A DNA stretch of 64,000 nucleotides, from contig CP150589.1 in the NCBI GenBank assembly GCA_049487715.1, positions 62,001 through 126,000 on the forward strand, in the 5' to 3' direction. The notes below the pieces were generated by a model. That model was given only the letters and a program-made list of their open reading frames with translations. It searched no databases and was not told the DNA's origin. The stretch's first letter is position 1; each line of letters opens with the position of its first letter. The stretch comes from Pycnococcus provasolii. Taxonomy: Eukaryota > Chlorophyta > Pseudoscourfieldiophyceae > Pseudoscourfieldiales. A program made the position numbers and the translations under genes. Positions 39,697 through 48,350 of the stretch are shown here, one piece after another.

Positions 39697-40074
39697 AAAA
39701 CACAGGAGACTCCCAACGAACGTGCGATTTCCCATGAGCTCGTCTCGTGATGGTTGAGCGTCTGTTCTGCTGAGGGTCCCGGTGGATGGTAGCGGTGTTC
39801 TTACGGCTCGCGCCATTTCCATGCCCCAATTTCTCACCATCTTCCTTACGTACGCTGGTTGGTTGAGCGTCACCTCCCCGGGCTTGCTTTCCATTGCGAT
39901 GCCCAGTATCCAATTCGCTGTTTCTGGTTCTGTCGTCTCGTATGTCTTACGGAACCTAGCAATGAACGCATCCACCAGCGATTCGGTTCGCCCAGATATC
40001 ACCACGTCATCGACATAAATAACGAGAATCATATCTGTCTTTGTGAAGATGCAGAGGTCGATCTCACACTGCAT
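39673..40074 (-). mobile_element. Ty1/copia reverse transcriptase fragment
   Basis: A 133-residue open frame reads CIFTKTDMILVIYVDDVVIS, which contains the YVDD catalytic box and surrounding residues diagnostic of copia reverse transcriptase. NWILGIAMES and LNQPAYVRKMV follow in the expected order, then a degenerate VGSL-type block before the stop. Gag, integrase and most of the RT/RNase H are missing, so this is a relic. The flanking 114-bp tandem repeat on the same strand may derive from the element. Confidence 0.85.
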
Positions 40075-40423
40075 CGTCGTCAGCGCCGTTTCCGCTGCCT
40101 CGGGTCGGCTCGTTCACGCTCACCCGCGGCAATTCGTCAACCTCAGGACACGCGTCGCGGATTGGGAGTGGTCTGGCTCTGCGCTCATCGTCAGCTCCCG
40201 TCGCCGATGGATGACACCCGTGCTTCTTCTGGTAAGTGCGACGTTCTCGAAGCCTCAACTGCGGCCGCTTCCTTCCCTGTTAAGGCTGCCCTCGCTTTTG
40301 CGCAGGTATTTGCCACCCTTGTACGTTTCATGCCTTTTTTTTCCTGTGCAAATTTATGAAACGGTTGAAGTACTTTGGACGAATGTAAGGGCGATAATAC
40401 ATCACCGGTACGAGAGTAGAGGT

Positions 40424-40810
40424 GGCCTGTGGCGGGTTCGCCGCGAGCGGCAGTCTGCGAGGCCATGTCGGCGTCCTTTGAAAGGCTATTTGGCAAGTTC
40501 GATGTCTCCTTTGTGCTAACGGTTGGTACTTTTTGCTGGCCTGTGGCGGGTTCGCCGCGAGCGGCAGTCTGCGAGGCCATGTCGGCGTCCTTTGAAAGGC
40601 TATTTGGCAAGTTCGAAGTCTCCTTTGTGCTAACGGTTGGTACTTTTTGCTGGCCTGTGGCGGGTTCGCCGCGAGCGGAGCATGCGAGGCCATGTCGGCG
40701 TCCTTTGAAAGGCTATTTGGCAAGTTCGATGTCTCCTTTGTGCTAACGGTTGGTACTTTTTGCTGGCCTGTGGCGGGTTCGCCGCGAGCGGCAGTCTGCG
40801 AGGCCATGTC
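40424..40810 (-). repeat. 114-bp tandem repeat, three full copies plus a partial
   Basis: Copies begin at 40424, 40538, 40652 and 40765 (partial). The period is 38 codons and the minus strand stays open through copies 1 and 2, encoding a Ser/Thr/Lys-rich unit with SLSKDADMASQ. Copy 3 lacks one base in its GCGGAGCATGCG variant, which shifts the frame. No conserved function is evident. Confidence 0.9.
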
Positions 40811-41482
40811 AAGGTTCTATGTGTAAGTTGTCGTGTGTGGATGAGTTTATGTTAGATCAAAAAAACAAAAACTCTATCTATAAACCCTGGCCCAAACTTT
40901 GCACGCGTGTTCAACACACAGGTACGGACATTTCTGATAGAACGGAATGTGATTTTCATAGGCAGATTGTTCACAACCCTGAGAAATGTAAGAGCCACGC
41001 ACCTGTTGACCCGCCATTGTCGGAGGAGAATGACGGGGCTGGCCAAACAGATTAGGGTACAAACAAAATCCGCTAACCCCGGTTCCCTGGCCTTGCTTCA
41101 ACGGGGCCCAACGGGAGTGACCGGCCCATACGTTAATATGCCCTTGAGTTGTTCTTCGTTCGGGTTTTCTTTCTCCGTTTCCGAGTAATAAGAAGAAGTC
41201 CCCCCTGCCCTCCTCTCCTCTCCTCTCCTTTGCGTTCTCCGTTCCTCGCTGTTGTGTTCTTCTCCTTCTTGTGCGTGGTTTGTACTTTGTCGTATGGGAA
41301 GAAACCAACCGAAGACGCCTCTTTCCCTTACTGTACCTTCCCGCGGCCTTCCCTCCCTCCTCCCTCCCCTTTCCCTTTCCCCCTCTCCCCGGGCGACGCC
41401 TTCCGTGCTTGCCGGGGGAAAACCCCCTTCCCCCCTTCCAACGGGCTGTCTCCTTCTAGAACGACGTGCGTTCGTTCGCGCG
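40811..41482. other. intergenic region, 5' flank of coiled-coil gene
   Basis: A pyrimidine-rich stretch of CTCTCCTC repeats lies at ~41208-41230. The frame of the next gene is open upstream to ~41252 with an in-frame ATG at 41294, but the Pro/Ser-rich sequence looks like translated leader. Confidence 0.45.
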
Positions 41483-42895
41483 ATGGCCGTCCCGCACTCG
41501 AACGGCTCACACAACTCCAGTGGGGCGCGCGGATCAAGTGCACGCGACTCGCACGGGCATAACCGAGGGGGGCAGTCCAACGGGCGAGGAAACGCGCACT
41601 CCAACGCCAATAACGGGTACTCTCACGCTCACCACAACCAGGCGGGGGGAGCAGCTCACTCTGGATCGCACAGTAACAGGGGGAACCCTCACAGCAACGG
41701 AAACGGGGTGGTGGTCGTGGCGGGTCCGCGGGACGCCAACGGAACGACGACGACGACCATCATGAAGCAGATGCCGCCGCCGCCGCCGACTCAGTCTCAG
41801 CCTCAGGTGGAAGATCACTCTTCACCACCCGCGCCATCCAGCATGAGCGACGAACGCATCGAGGCGGAAGTCGCCAAGTTAAACGAGCACCTCGCGCTCC
41901 TGCAGACGCGTGCGTCGGCGCTGCACAAGGAACAGTCGACGCGATCGGAGCTCGCAAACACGAGAGAACTCGTGCACAAGCTCCAGGCGGCGAACGAAGA
42001 ACTCAGGCGCGAACGAGACAACGTCACAGCCACGCTTCAAAGCGAACGGTCGTCCGTGCAGGCGGCGAACGACACCGTCGCGCACATGGCGGCGGAGCTC
42101 GACAACGCGAGGCGCACGGCGTCGGAGGCGGAGGCGCGCGCAGCCGCTCTCACGACGTCGCTGCAGGAGAAGGAGGACATGCTCACGCAGGCGTGCGACG
42201 AGCTCGCCGCCAAGGAAAACGAGCTCAAGGAGGCTGGGGAAAGGGAGGCGAAGAACCGCGAGATGTTCGCGTACATGCAGCAACAAAAAGATCAGCAGGC
42301 ATCCTACCTGCTCTACGAGGAACGTGCGCGACTCGAGGCACACTTCGTGCCGCAGCTGATGGAGCTGCAGGCCAAGCTGAGGGCGCACGAGGCGGCACAC
42401 GAGGCGGCTCAGGCGGCTGTCGCAGCTGTGGGAACGCAGCACCTGCAACAGCCGCCACAAACGGTGCCGCTGCCAGAGACGCCTAACCTACCACCACCAG
42501 CACAGCTACCGCCAGCACCGGCTCCAGCGCTAGCACCAGCACCGGCACCAGCACAGCAGCAGCCTCTGCTGCCACCAGCAGGTGCGCCCGATCTCCCGCT
42601 CCTCGACGAGGATACGCTCGTCGCGATTGTGCGCAAAGTGGCGGGCGAGCCGCACCGCGTGGATGCCCTGCTTTCGCCGCAGACGTGGGCGGTTGACTAC
42701 GAGCCGGCGCACGGAAGCCTGCACGCCTTCTGCCAGAAGTGGGACCTTGTGCCGTCCTCCGACGCGTCGGACGCTCCCGCGGTGCGCGTCGCGGTCACGC
42801 CGATGCCCTCTGTGAGCCCACTTCCTCGCGAGAAGGAGAAGGGCGGTCGCGGTCGCGGGCGGAGCAGTCGCAAGCAAAGGGCGAGTGCTCAGTAG
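41483..42895 (+). CDS. coiled-coil protein, function unknown
   Basis: 470 residues from ATG 41483; ATG 41294 would add 63 residues. Residues 1-110 are Asn/Ser/Gly/His-rich and disordered. A long coiled coil with Glu, Arg, Ala and Leu heptads runs ~125-310. A Pro/Ala/Gln linker (PAPAPALAPAPAPA) then leads to a compact C-terminal region (~375-440) starting LLDEDTLVAIVRKVAGEPHRVD with a Trp-Ala-Val-Asp-Tyr segment, and a basic Gly/Arg tail (GGRGRGRSSRKQR) that may bind nucleic acid. No family was recognised. Confidence 0.6.
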   Translation: MAVPHSNGSHNSSGARGSSARDSHGHNRGGQSNGRGNAHSNANNGYSHAHHNQAGGAAHSGSHSNRGNPHSNGNGVVVVAGPRDANGTTTTTIMKQMPPPPPTQSQPQVEDHSSPPAPSSMSDERIEAEVAKLNEHLALLQTRASALHKEQSTRSELANTRELVHKLQAANEELRRERDNVTATLQSERSSVQAANDTVAHMAAELDNARRTASEAEARAAALTTSLQEKEDMLTQACDELAAKENELKEAGEREAKNREMFAYMQQQKDQQASYLLYEERARLEAHFVPQLMELQAKLRAHEAAHEAAQAAVAAVGTQHLQQPPQTVPLPETPNLPPPAQLPPAPAPALAPAPAPAQQQPLLPPAGAPDLPLLDEDTLVAIVRKVAGEPHRVDALLSPQTWAVDYEPAHGSLHAFCQKWDLVPSSDASDAPAVRVAVTPMPSVSPLPREKEKGGRGRGRSSRKQRASAQ

Positions 42896-42954
42896 TCCTC
42901 TAGAAAGTAACGAAACTCACCTTGGTGATGACAAAGAGAAGAAGAAGAAGGATC

Positions 42955-42979
42955 GGGTTAGGGTTAGGGTTAGGGTTAG
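42955..42979. repeat. interstitial telomeric repeat (about 4 TTAGGG units)
   Basis: A perfect GGGTTA array in the short gap between the coiled-coil gene and the FAD oxidoreductase gene, ~50 bp upstream of the latter's ATG. Confidence 0.9.
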
Positions 42980-43028
42980 CGAGTTCCCTCCTTTTCCCTT
43001 CCCTTTTTTTTCACCCCCTGTTTGTTGT

Positions 43029-44507
43029 ATGGCGCCGCTGTTTTCCGAGAACTCCGTCCGTGGCTGTGGCGCGGCGCGTCCGGGGTGGCACCGCTGTTGT
43101 GCTCGTGCGGGTGGCGCACGCTCACTCTCACGCTCTTTCTCGGTGCCCTCACGACGCCAGTCTCCAAGAACTCAGGAGAAGAAAACGTCTCTTTCTCGTG
43201 TGTCTCGTGTGTCATGTGCATCGGTGGAGGGGGACGCGCGTGGCGGTGGCGGCGGCGGCGGTGGTGGTGGTGGTAACCCAAACGCCAACAAACAAGCGAA
43301 GAGGTACGCCGTCATAGGGTGCGGCCTAGTAGGTGCCGCAACCGCGTACCACGTCGTACGCGCGCACGCGAAAAAGTACGGATGCGACGTGCCAGTGTTC
43401 GTTGACGTGCACGACGAGCTGGGCATGGCGGGCGGAGCGACGGCGGCGTGTTCTGGGATGCTTCACCCCATGGCCCCCAGCGGCAAGCCGCTCTGGGAAG
43501 GAGAACGCGGGTGCAGAGAGACGCTCGCGCTGCTCCGCGTTGCAGGCGCAACACGCGACGGCGTCGCGCGACGAACGGGAGCTCTGCGTGTCGCTAAACA
43601 CAAAGACCAGGAAACAGCCTTTGCTGCGACGTGCGGTGGGGAACAACAACAACAGCAACACCGAAAAGGACGTTGGTCGCCAAGACTGCTCACGCAAGCG
43701 GATGCGCAGCGCGCCCTGCCTGGCGTCGCGATGACCACGAACGCCGCACTGTTCGTTCCTGGGGCTATGGTGGTAAACGCCGTCGAGTACGTCAGCCGAC
43801 TTATGGACGTCGCGAACAGACGTGCGGAGGCGACGGGGGGCGCCGTTCGCATTGTGAAAGAGAGAGTGCGCAGTGCAACGGAAGTCGCCCAGGCGTGCGA
43901 TGGCGTCATTATTGCCGCAGGTGCCGCGGTTGGCAGTTTGTGCGACGTCGACGCCGTGCTGTACGACGCGTGGAAGAGTGGCGACGGTTGCGACGACGGA
44001 ACTTCGATTGCGCGCGTGCCAGTTGAACTTTGCCACGGCGAGGCTGTGCACCTTGCACCCACTCCGTCGTCGTTGTCGTCGAGTGCCAGCCTGCTTGGCT
44101 CACACTACGTGGCCATGGGTTCGCGTTACATCGCCGTTGGTGCGACGCGCCGCAAGTTGGAAGGCGTCGCGACGCTCCAGCCTGACGAGTTGCGTCCCGC
44201 CGCTGACATTGATGCTGCATCGTCCATGCTCGACGCCGCGTCAACACGCCTGCCTTCCCTCGTCGCTAGCGATTGCGACGCGTTCAGCATGGTGTCTGGC
44301 GTTCGCGCGTCGTCTCCTCGCACGGAGCACGGCTGTGCACCCATCGTTGGCCGTGCACCACGTCACAGCGGAGTTTGGCTCGCCGTGGCGGTTGGTGCTC
44401 GCGGCCTTGTATATCACGCGTATATCGCCCGCCTGGTTGCCGACGCGCTCGTCTCAGGCGAGGGCGACGGCGCATTTCCTCGTGCGCTGACGCGATTTGT
44501 GAAGTGA
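43029..44507 (+). CDS. FAD-dependent oxidoreductase (DAO family), plastid-targeted
   Basis: 492 residues from ATG 43029. A basic Ser/Arg-rich leader of ~70 residues is followed by a run of Gly residues encoded by GGN repeats, then the dinucleotide-binding motif YAVIGCGLVGAATAYHV (GxGxxG). MAGGATAACSGMLHP is the substrate-side loop typical of the D-amino-acid-oxidase/glycine-oxidase superfamily. The C-terminal part has the flavin-closing segment VSGVRASSPRTEHGCAPIVG and GVWLAVAVGARGL. Related enzymes oxidise amino acids or modified tRNA bases (glycine oxidase ThiO, MnmC C-domain). The substrate here is not known; plastid location is inferred from the leader. Confidence 0.82.
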   Translation: MAPLFSENSVRGCGAARPGWHRCCARAGGARSLSRSFSVPSRRQSPRTQEKKTSLSRVSRVSCASVEGDARGGGGGGGGGGGNPNANKQAKRYAVIGCGLVGAATAYHVVRAHAKKYGCDVPVFVDVHDELGMAGGATAACSGMLHPMAPSGKPLWEGERGCRETLALLRVAGATRDGVARRTGALRVAKHKDQETAFAATCGGEQQQQQHRKGRWSPRLLTQADAQRALPGVAMTTNAALFVPGAMVVNAVEYVSRLMDVANRRAEATGGAVRIVKERVRSATEVAQACDGVIIAAGAAVGSLCDVDAVLYDAWKSGDGCDDGTSIARVPVELCHGEAVHLAPTPSSLSSSASLLGSHYVAMGSRYIAVGATRRKLEGVATLQPDELRPAADIDAASSMLDAASTRLPSLVASDCDAFSMVSGVRASSPRTEHGCAPIVGRAPRHSGVWLAVAVGARGLVYHAYIARLVADALVSGEGDGAFPRALTRFVK

Positions 44508-44707
44508 AATATTATCTGTAACCCCTCATTCAGTAATGGAGTGTGTATTTTACTATCTCCCCTTGGTTCTGATGTGCTCTGCCCGCCGAATGCTGCATGC
44601 TCTGGTGGTGATGCGCGTGCCCGTCGTCGTCGTCGCCGTCGTTGTAGTTGTGGTTGGAAAAGAAGAAGGAGGAGGAGGAAGAAGAAGAAGAATGGAGAAA
44701 GCACAAG

Positions 44708-45088
44708 TTACAACTGATGTATGCACCCACCAGCCTTAGATCGCCTCCCTCCCGTTTGGTGGAGCATGGCGTCGATCTCGTCCTTGTCCTCCATGTCCAG
44801 GTCACTCGGCGTCTGGTCGGCGCGTATGCGCTCGCCGTCAAACAGAAACACCACCGAGTTGGGATCCTGGTGGTTGCGTTCGCAGTACGCCTTCATGAGC
44901 TTATTTAGAGGGGTGGTTTTCTTCACACGGAACCAGATTTCGGCGTTTTGCGCACTTTTCACCTTCAGGTTGATGAAGTCGGGATTCTCCGCGTCGTTCC
45001 CAGGTGCTCCTGCACCTTCGGTCTTCACACCACCCGATCCAACGCCGGTGGTTCCTCCTGACGGCGGCGCTCCTTCGGCGTCGGACAT
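44708..45088 (-). CDS. small ubiquitin-like modifier (SUMO)
   Basis: 126 residues. A Gly/Pro/Glu-rich flexible N terminus (~1-35) precedes the ubiquitin fold: [28 protein letters not shown]-type first strands, [16 protein letters not shown], and [18 protein letters not shown]. The di-Gly after Gln-Thr is the canonical SUMO conjugation site. A 12-residue tail ([12 protein letters not shown]) must be removed by a SUMO protease. SUMO is attached to lysines of nuclear proteins to control repair, transcription and the cell cycle. A telo-box (AAAACCCTAA, ~45246-45255) lies ~160 bp upstream of the start. Confidence 0.95.
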   Translation of the reverse strand: MSDAEGAPPSGGTTGVGSGGVKTEGAGAPGNDAENPDFINLKVKSAQNAEIWFRVKKTTPLNKLMKAYCERNHQDPNSVVFLFDGERIRADQTPSDLDMEDKDEIDAMLHQTGGRRSKAGGCIHQL

Positions 45089-46480
45089 TTATTTATTTAT
45101 CCCGAGGTTCTGTTCTCGTGGGCGCGCGCGCAAAGAGCCGGAGTGAACAAAGCAGGAAAAAAGAACTAAAGAAGGGGGGGGGGGCCTGGCAGCCTGGGGG
45201 CGGAAGGGAAGGGAAGAAAAAGAAAATTCTGGGGTCCACACCAACAAAACCCTAATCTACCCGTTAATATGTAGAAATCCCGCTCGCGTACACTTTTCCA
45301 TGGTCACTACCTGCCGGCACTTTCTCAACGGTCTTTTCCACAGGTTAGGGGTTAGAGCTAACCACCAGCTCCACTGGGTTCATCTCCTCGAGCACGAGCA
45401 GCGCAGAACATGTAATTTGTCACAACGGTTGACGAATGTGGCACACTGGCACTGGGTCAGATTTGAGGAAAAAAGCGACAATTCCCGCTCGCGTACACTT
45501 TTTCATCATCTACCCTGTCCGCCGATACTCCATACTCTTGATAGCGCGCGACGTTGCAGTCTTGCAGACTTGCAGTACACCACGTTACCGCGAAGAAGGA
45601 AACGCTTCGCCACGAGCACCTCATGCGCCTTTTCAATCGTGAACGGGTACGGAATTGCCGCAGGTAGCATGCCACTTGAGCGCATGCTTGCTTCCGAGGT
45701 AGTGCTCGTCAGTCTCAAGCAATTGTCGGGTTACGAGGCCGCGGGTGCAGGAGGGCGTTGGGGTTTTGGTTGTCCCCCTTCTTGCATGGTGAGGTGAGTG
45801 GGTGTTTTGATTGGTGTTGGTTGGTGAGCGAGAAGGTTGAGGGGCGAATGGACAGAGTGCAGGGTGTGCGCAGATTCGCGCGCAGTCAACGCGATTACGA
45901 CACGTGACCGGCGCGGAATGCATCGCGCGGATGACCAGATCGCACGGCTGGCACGTGCGCGGTATATCACAGCGGTGGACTTGCGCAAGGGGTTCAATCA
46001 GATACCAATGGAGGCAAGCAGCGTGCCGTACACACAGTTTTGGTGGAAGTAAGGAACGACGAGTGACGCGCGGCGTGAAAGTAGTTTCAGTTTCGGAAAA
46101 GTTAGAGTGGTGGTTACAAGGTGGGGTTTCCGGGGAGGTGTCGTTGTTGGAAACCACCGGCCAATACGTGAAGGGAGAGGACCAGGTGCAAGATGCTAAG
46201 GAAGGGAATGGCTCTCGAGCGAATCCCCCCCCCCCCCCCCCCCCCCCAGCGAGGGGAGGGGAGGGGGCACAGGTCTCCTCCTCCTCAGGGGACGTTCCCC
46301 CCGAGCGACCATTGTTTCCGCTCATTCATTTTCCCGCCCTGCTCCTGTTTCCCCCCCCCCTTCAGGAGCCTCCTAACCTCGTCCCCCCTTCCTCCATTCC
46401 TTCCTCCATTCCACGTCCCTCCTCCGCTGTCACCGTCACCGTCACCGTCACACCGCGCCTTGGTCAGTCACTCTCGAGAG
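45089..46480. other. intergenic region with gypsy remnant and long poly-C run
   Basis: It holds the gypsy RT fragment (45837-46052) and 23 consecutive C at ~46225-46247. CCCGCTCGCGTACACTTTT occurs twice (~45278 and ~45484). Pyrimidine-rich sequence precedes the next gene. Confidence 0.6.
45837..46052 (+). mobile_element. Ty3/gypsy reverse transcriptase fragment
   Basis: A 71-residue open frame reads CRVCADSRAVNAITTRDR, then DDQIARLARARYITAVDLRKG and FNQIPME, which correspond to the N-terminal RT blocks (VDYRxLN, and the FSKLDLRSGYHQI block containing the first catalytic Asp). It ends before the YxDD box, so it is a relic. Confidence 0.8.
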
Positions 46481-48271
46481 ATGGCGGCTCAGTCCCAGGC
46501 GCGCTTCCCATCCAGCCCTGCGTCCGCTCTCCTGACGCCTTCTCTGGTGGCGTCGCTGTTATCGGATGCCTCACTATCGCGACCCGGCCCGTCGCCGTCG
46601 GCGTCTCTCAGTGCGCAGCACCTCTTCACTTCCATGGGCATGGGCACGCAGGATGTCCTCACGCTGCTTCGTCGACTTCGTCTGACGTTTGCGCCCGCTT
46701 GTGCGGCTTGGAATGCGTCGTCGGAGAACCACGAACTTGTGCCGCCTTGGGATGACCATGAATCCTCAGGCTCGGAGGGAGGAAACAACAACAACAACAA
46801 CAACAACAACGCAGCTTCTGACCCCTTGACGTCATTGTACGCGTACGACGCCGCGTCGCTATTCGTCACGGCCATCTTAGCCGCGACATCCACAGCCGCA
46901 ATGCTTCCGGAAAGCGCAATCACCGCGGAACTCGTGCAACTGCTCGACGACGCCGTTCCCATACCCGTCAAACAGGGGAACGTGCCGTGCGATGGCGCGG
47001 ACTTTCAACGACTCGCAGCAAACGCACACCTCGAAGTGCGTGACTGGGTCGCACGCGCGCACGTGCGCAACCTTGGAGAAAACCTAGCCAACATGCCGCC
47101 GGAGGGGTACGCAAGCGTTCGCGCGTTCATTGAAACGTACTTGCCAGAACCGCCGGCGGGAATACCGAAGCAAATTGCGAGTGACTGGGAAAAGAGGAGG
47201 AGCTTCTTGCTAGACAACGCATGCCAAGACCACTTCATGGCGATTCTCACCGACGAAAGGGGCGACGAAACCGGGCAACCGCACGGCGACGCCGTGCGTG
47301 CCCTGCGAAATCTTGCCACGCACATGAGAAACGTCATGAGACGCTGTGGAGGGGATGAACTGTTCGTCGCTGCTGCAGACAAAGCTGGCGTGGTGGCTGA
47401 GGCGAGCGCCGCGATCGGATGCTTGCTGGAGGCGGATTTCCCATTCCAAGGTGCACTCCAGCTCAGTGTTCCCGGACCGAAAATCAATCCGAAGGCGAAC
47501 GCAGCCTGGAAGGCTGCCAAGGCGTCGTTCCTCTCGCCACCTCCTCAGGTGCCGTATGCAAGTGAAGCCGGCGGCTTGTTCGACGACGTCCCCGAGACAC
47601 CAGTCACACTCGCCGCCACAGTGTGGGCGCCGGCTGCCGCCTTTGAAGCAGAAGCGCAGCAGCAGGTGGCGAAAGCGATGTCGCCTGATCGCCCAAAGGC
47701 ACCGGCTGCGGCCGCCTTCGAAGCAGAAGCGCAGCAGCAGGTGGCGAAAGCGATGTCGCCTGATCGCCCAAAGGCACCGGCTGCGGCCGCCTTCGAAGCA
47801 GAGGCGCAGCAGAAGGCGCCACTGCGGGTTAGGACTACTCCTGTGAAGGACCCACCATTCCCAACACGCACTAGGCGGCGCGGCGTGATTCCCGAACAAT
47901 TCCCTGCCGATGGAGCCGATGGAGCAGGAGGCGGTCCTCAAGTGTCGAACACGCGATCGCGCTTGCGCGGTGACGTCGAGCGACAGCCGCAAGCTGAAGC
48001 GACTGCTGCCGCTGAGGCGCCGTCGCCGTCGCCATATGCTGGTGCCGCCGAGGCGCCGTCGCCACCACCATCGCCAACGCTAAGTGCGCTCTTCAGACAG
48101 AGTGAGGCTCTTCAGAAGAGTGAAATTGAAGATGAAGAGAGTAAGGGGGAGAGGGTACGCGAAGCGCTGAAACGGCCGAGGAAAATCGCTCCTGAATCAG
48201 CGACGGCGAAATTTATGCGGATGCTCGCGGCGAAGAAAAACGCCAAGAAGAAGAAAGCGAGAATTGCATGA
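46481..48271 (+). CDS. hypothetical protein with 25-residue repeats
   Basis: 596 residues from ATG 46481. The N-terminal ~350 residues are mostly helical with conserved-looking blocks (FVTAILAATSTAAMLPESAI, then WVARAHVRNLGENLANMPPEG). Low-complexity Asn tracts (~103-112) interrupt it. From ~388 three copies of FEAEAQQQVAKAMSPDRPK occur, a 75-bp near-identical tandem repeat at 47643, 47718 and 47793; the third is cut short. The C terminus is rich in Pro, Ser, Lys and Arg and ends in a basic tail (KKNAKKKKARIA) like a nuclear localisation signal. No family was recognised. The stop is 79 bp from the convergent SLC44 gene. Confidence 0.55.
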   Translation: MAAQSQARFPSSPASALLTPSLVASLLSDASLSRPGPSPSASLSAQHLFTSMGMGTQDVLTLLRRLRLTFAPACAAWNASSENHELVPPWDDHESSGSEGGNNNNNNNNNAASDPLTSLYAYDAASLFVTAILAATSTAAMLPESAITAELVQLLDDAVPIPVKQGNVPCDGADFQRLAANAHLEVRDWVARAHVRNLGENLANMPPEGYASVRAFIETYLPEPPAGIPKQIASDWEKRRSFLLDNACQDHFMAILTDERGDETGQPHGDAVRALRNLATHMRNVMRRCGGDELFVAAADKAGVVAEASAAIGCLLEADFPFQGALQLSVPGPKINPKANAAWKAAKASFLSPPPQVPYASEAGGLFDDVPETPVTLAATVWAPAAAFEAEAQQQVAKAMSPDRPKAPAAAAFEAEAQQQVAKAMSPDRPKAPAAAAFEAEAQQKAPLRVRTTPVKDPPFPTRTRRRGVIPEQFPADGADGAGGGPQVSNTRSRLRGDVERQPQAEATAAAEAPSPSPYAGAAEAPSPPPSPTLSALFRQSEALQKSEIEDEESKGERVREALKRPRKIAPESATAKFMRMLAAKKNAKKKKARIA

Positions 48272-48350
48272 ATGGTGAGTGTGGAAGAACATTGTCGCGT
48301 GTAAAGATTTTAAGCTTTACCAATTTTTTTTTGCTACATCATTACACTGA

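Noticed and set aside
40424-40810. CRISPR array
   Set aside because: Units are 114 bp, contiguous and without variable spacers, and the DNA is eukaryotic nuclear.
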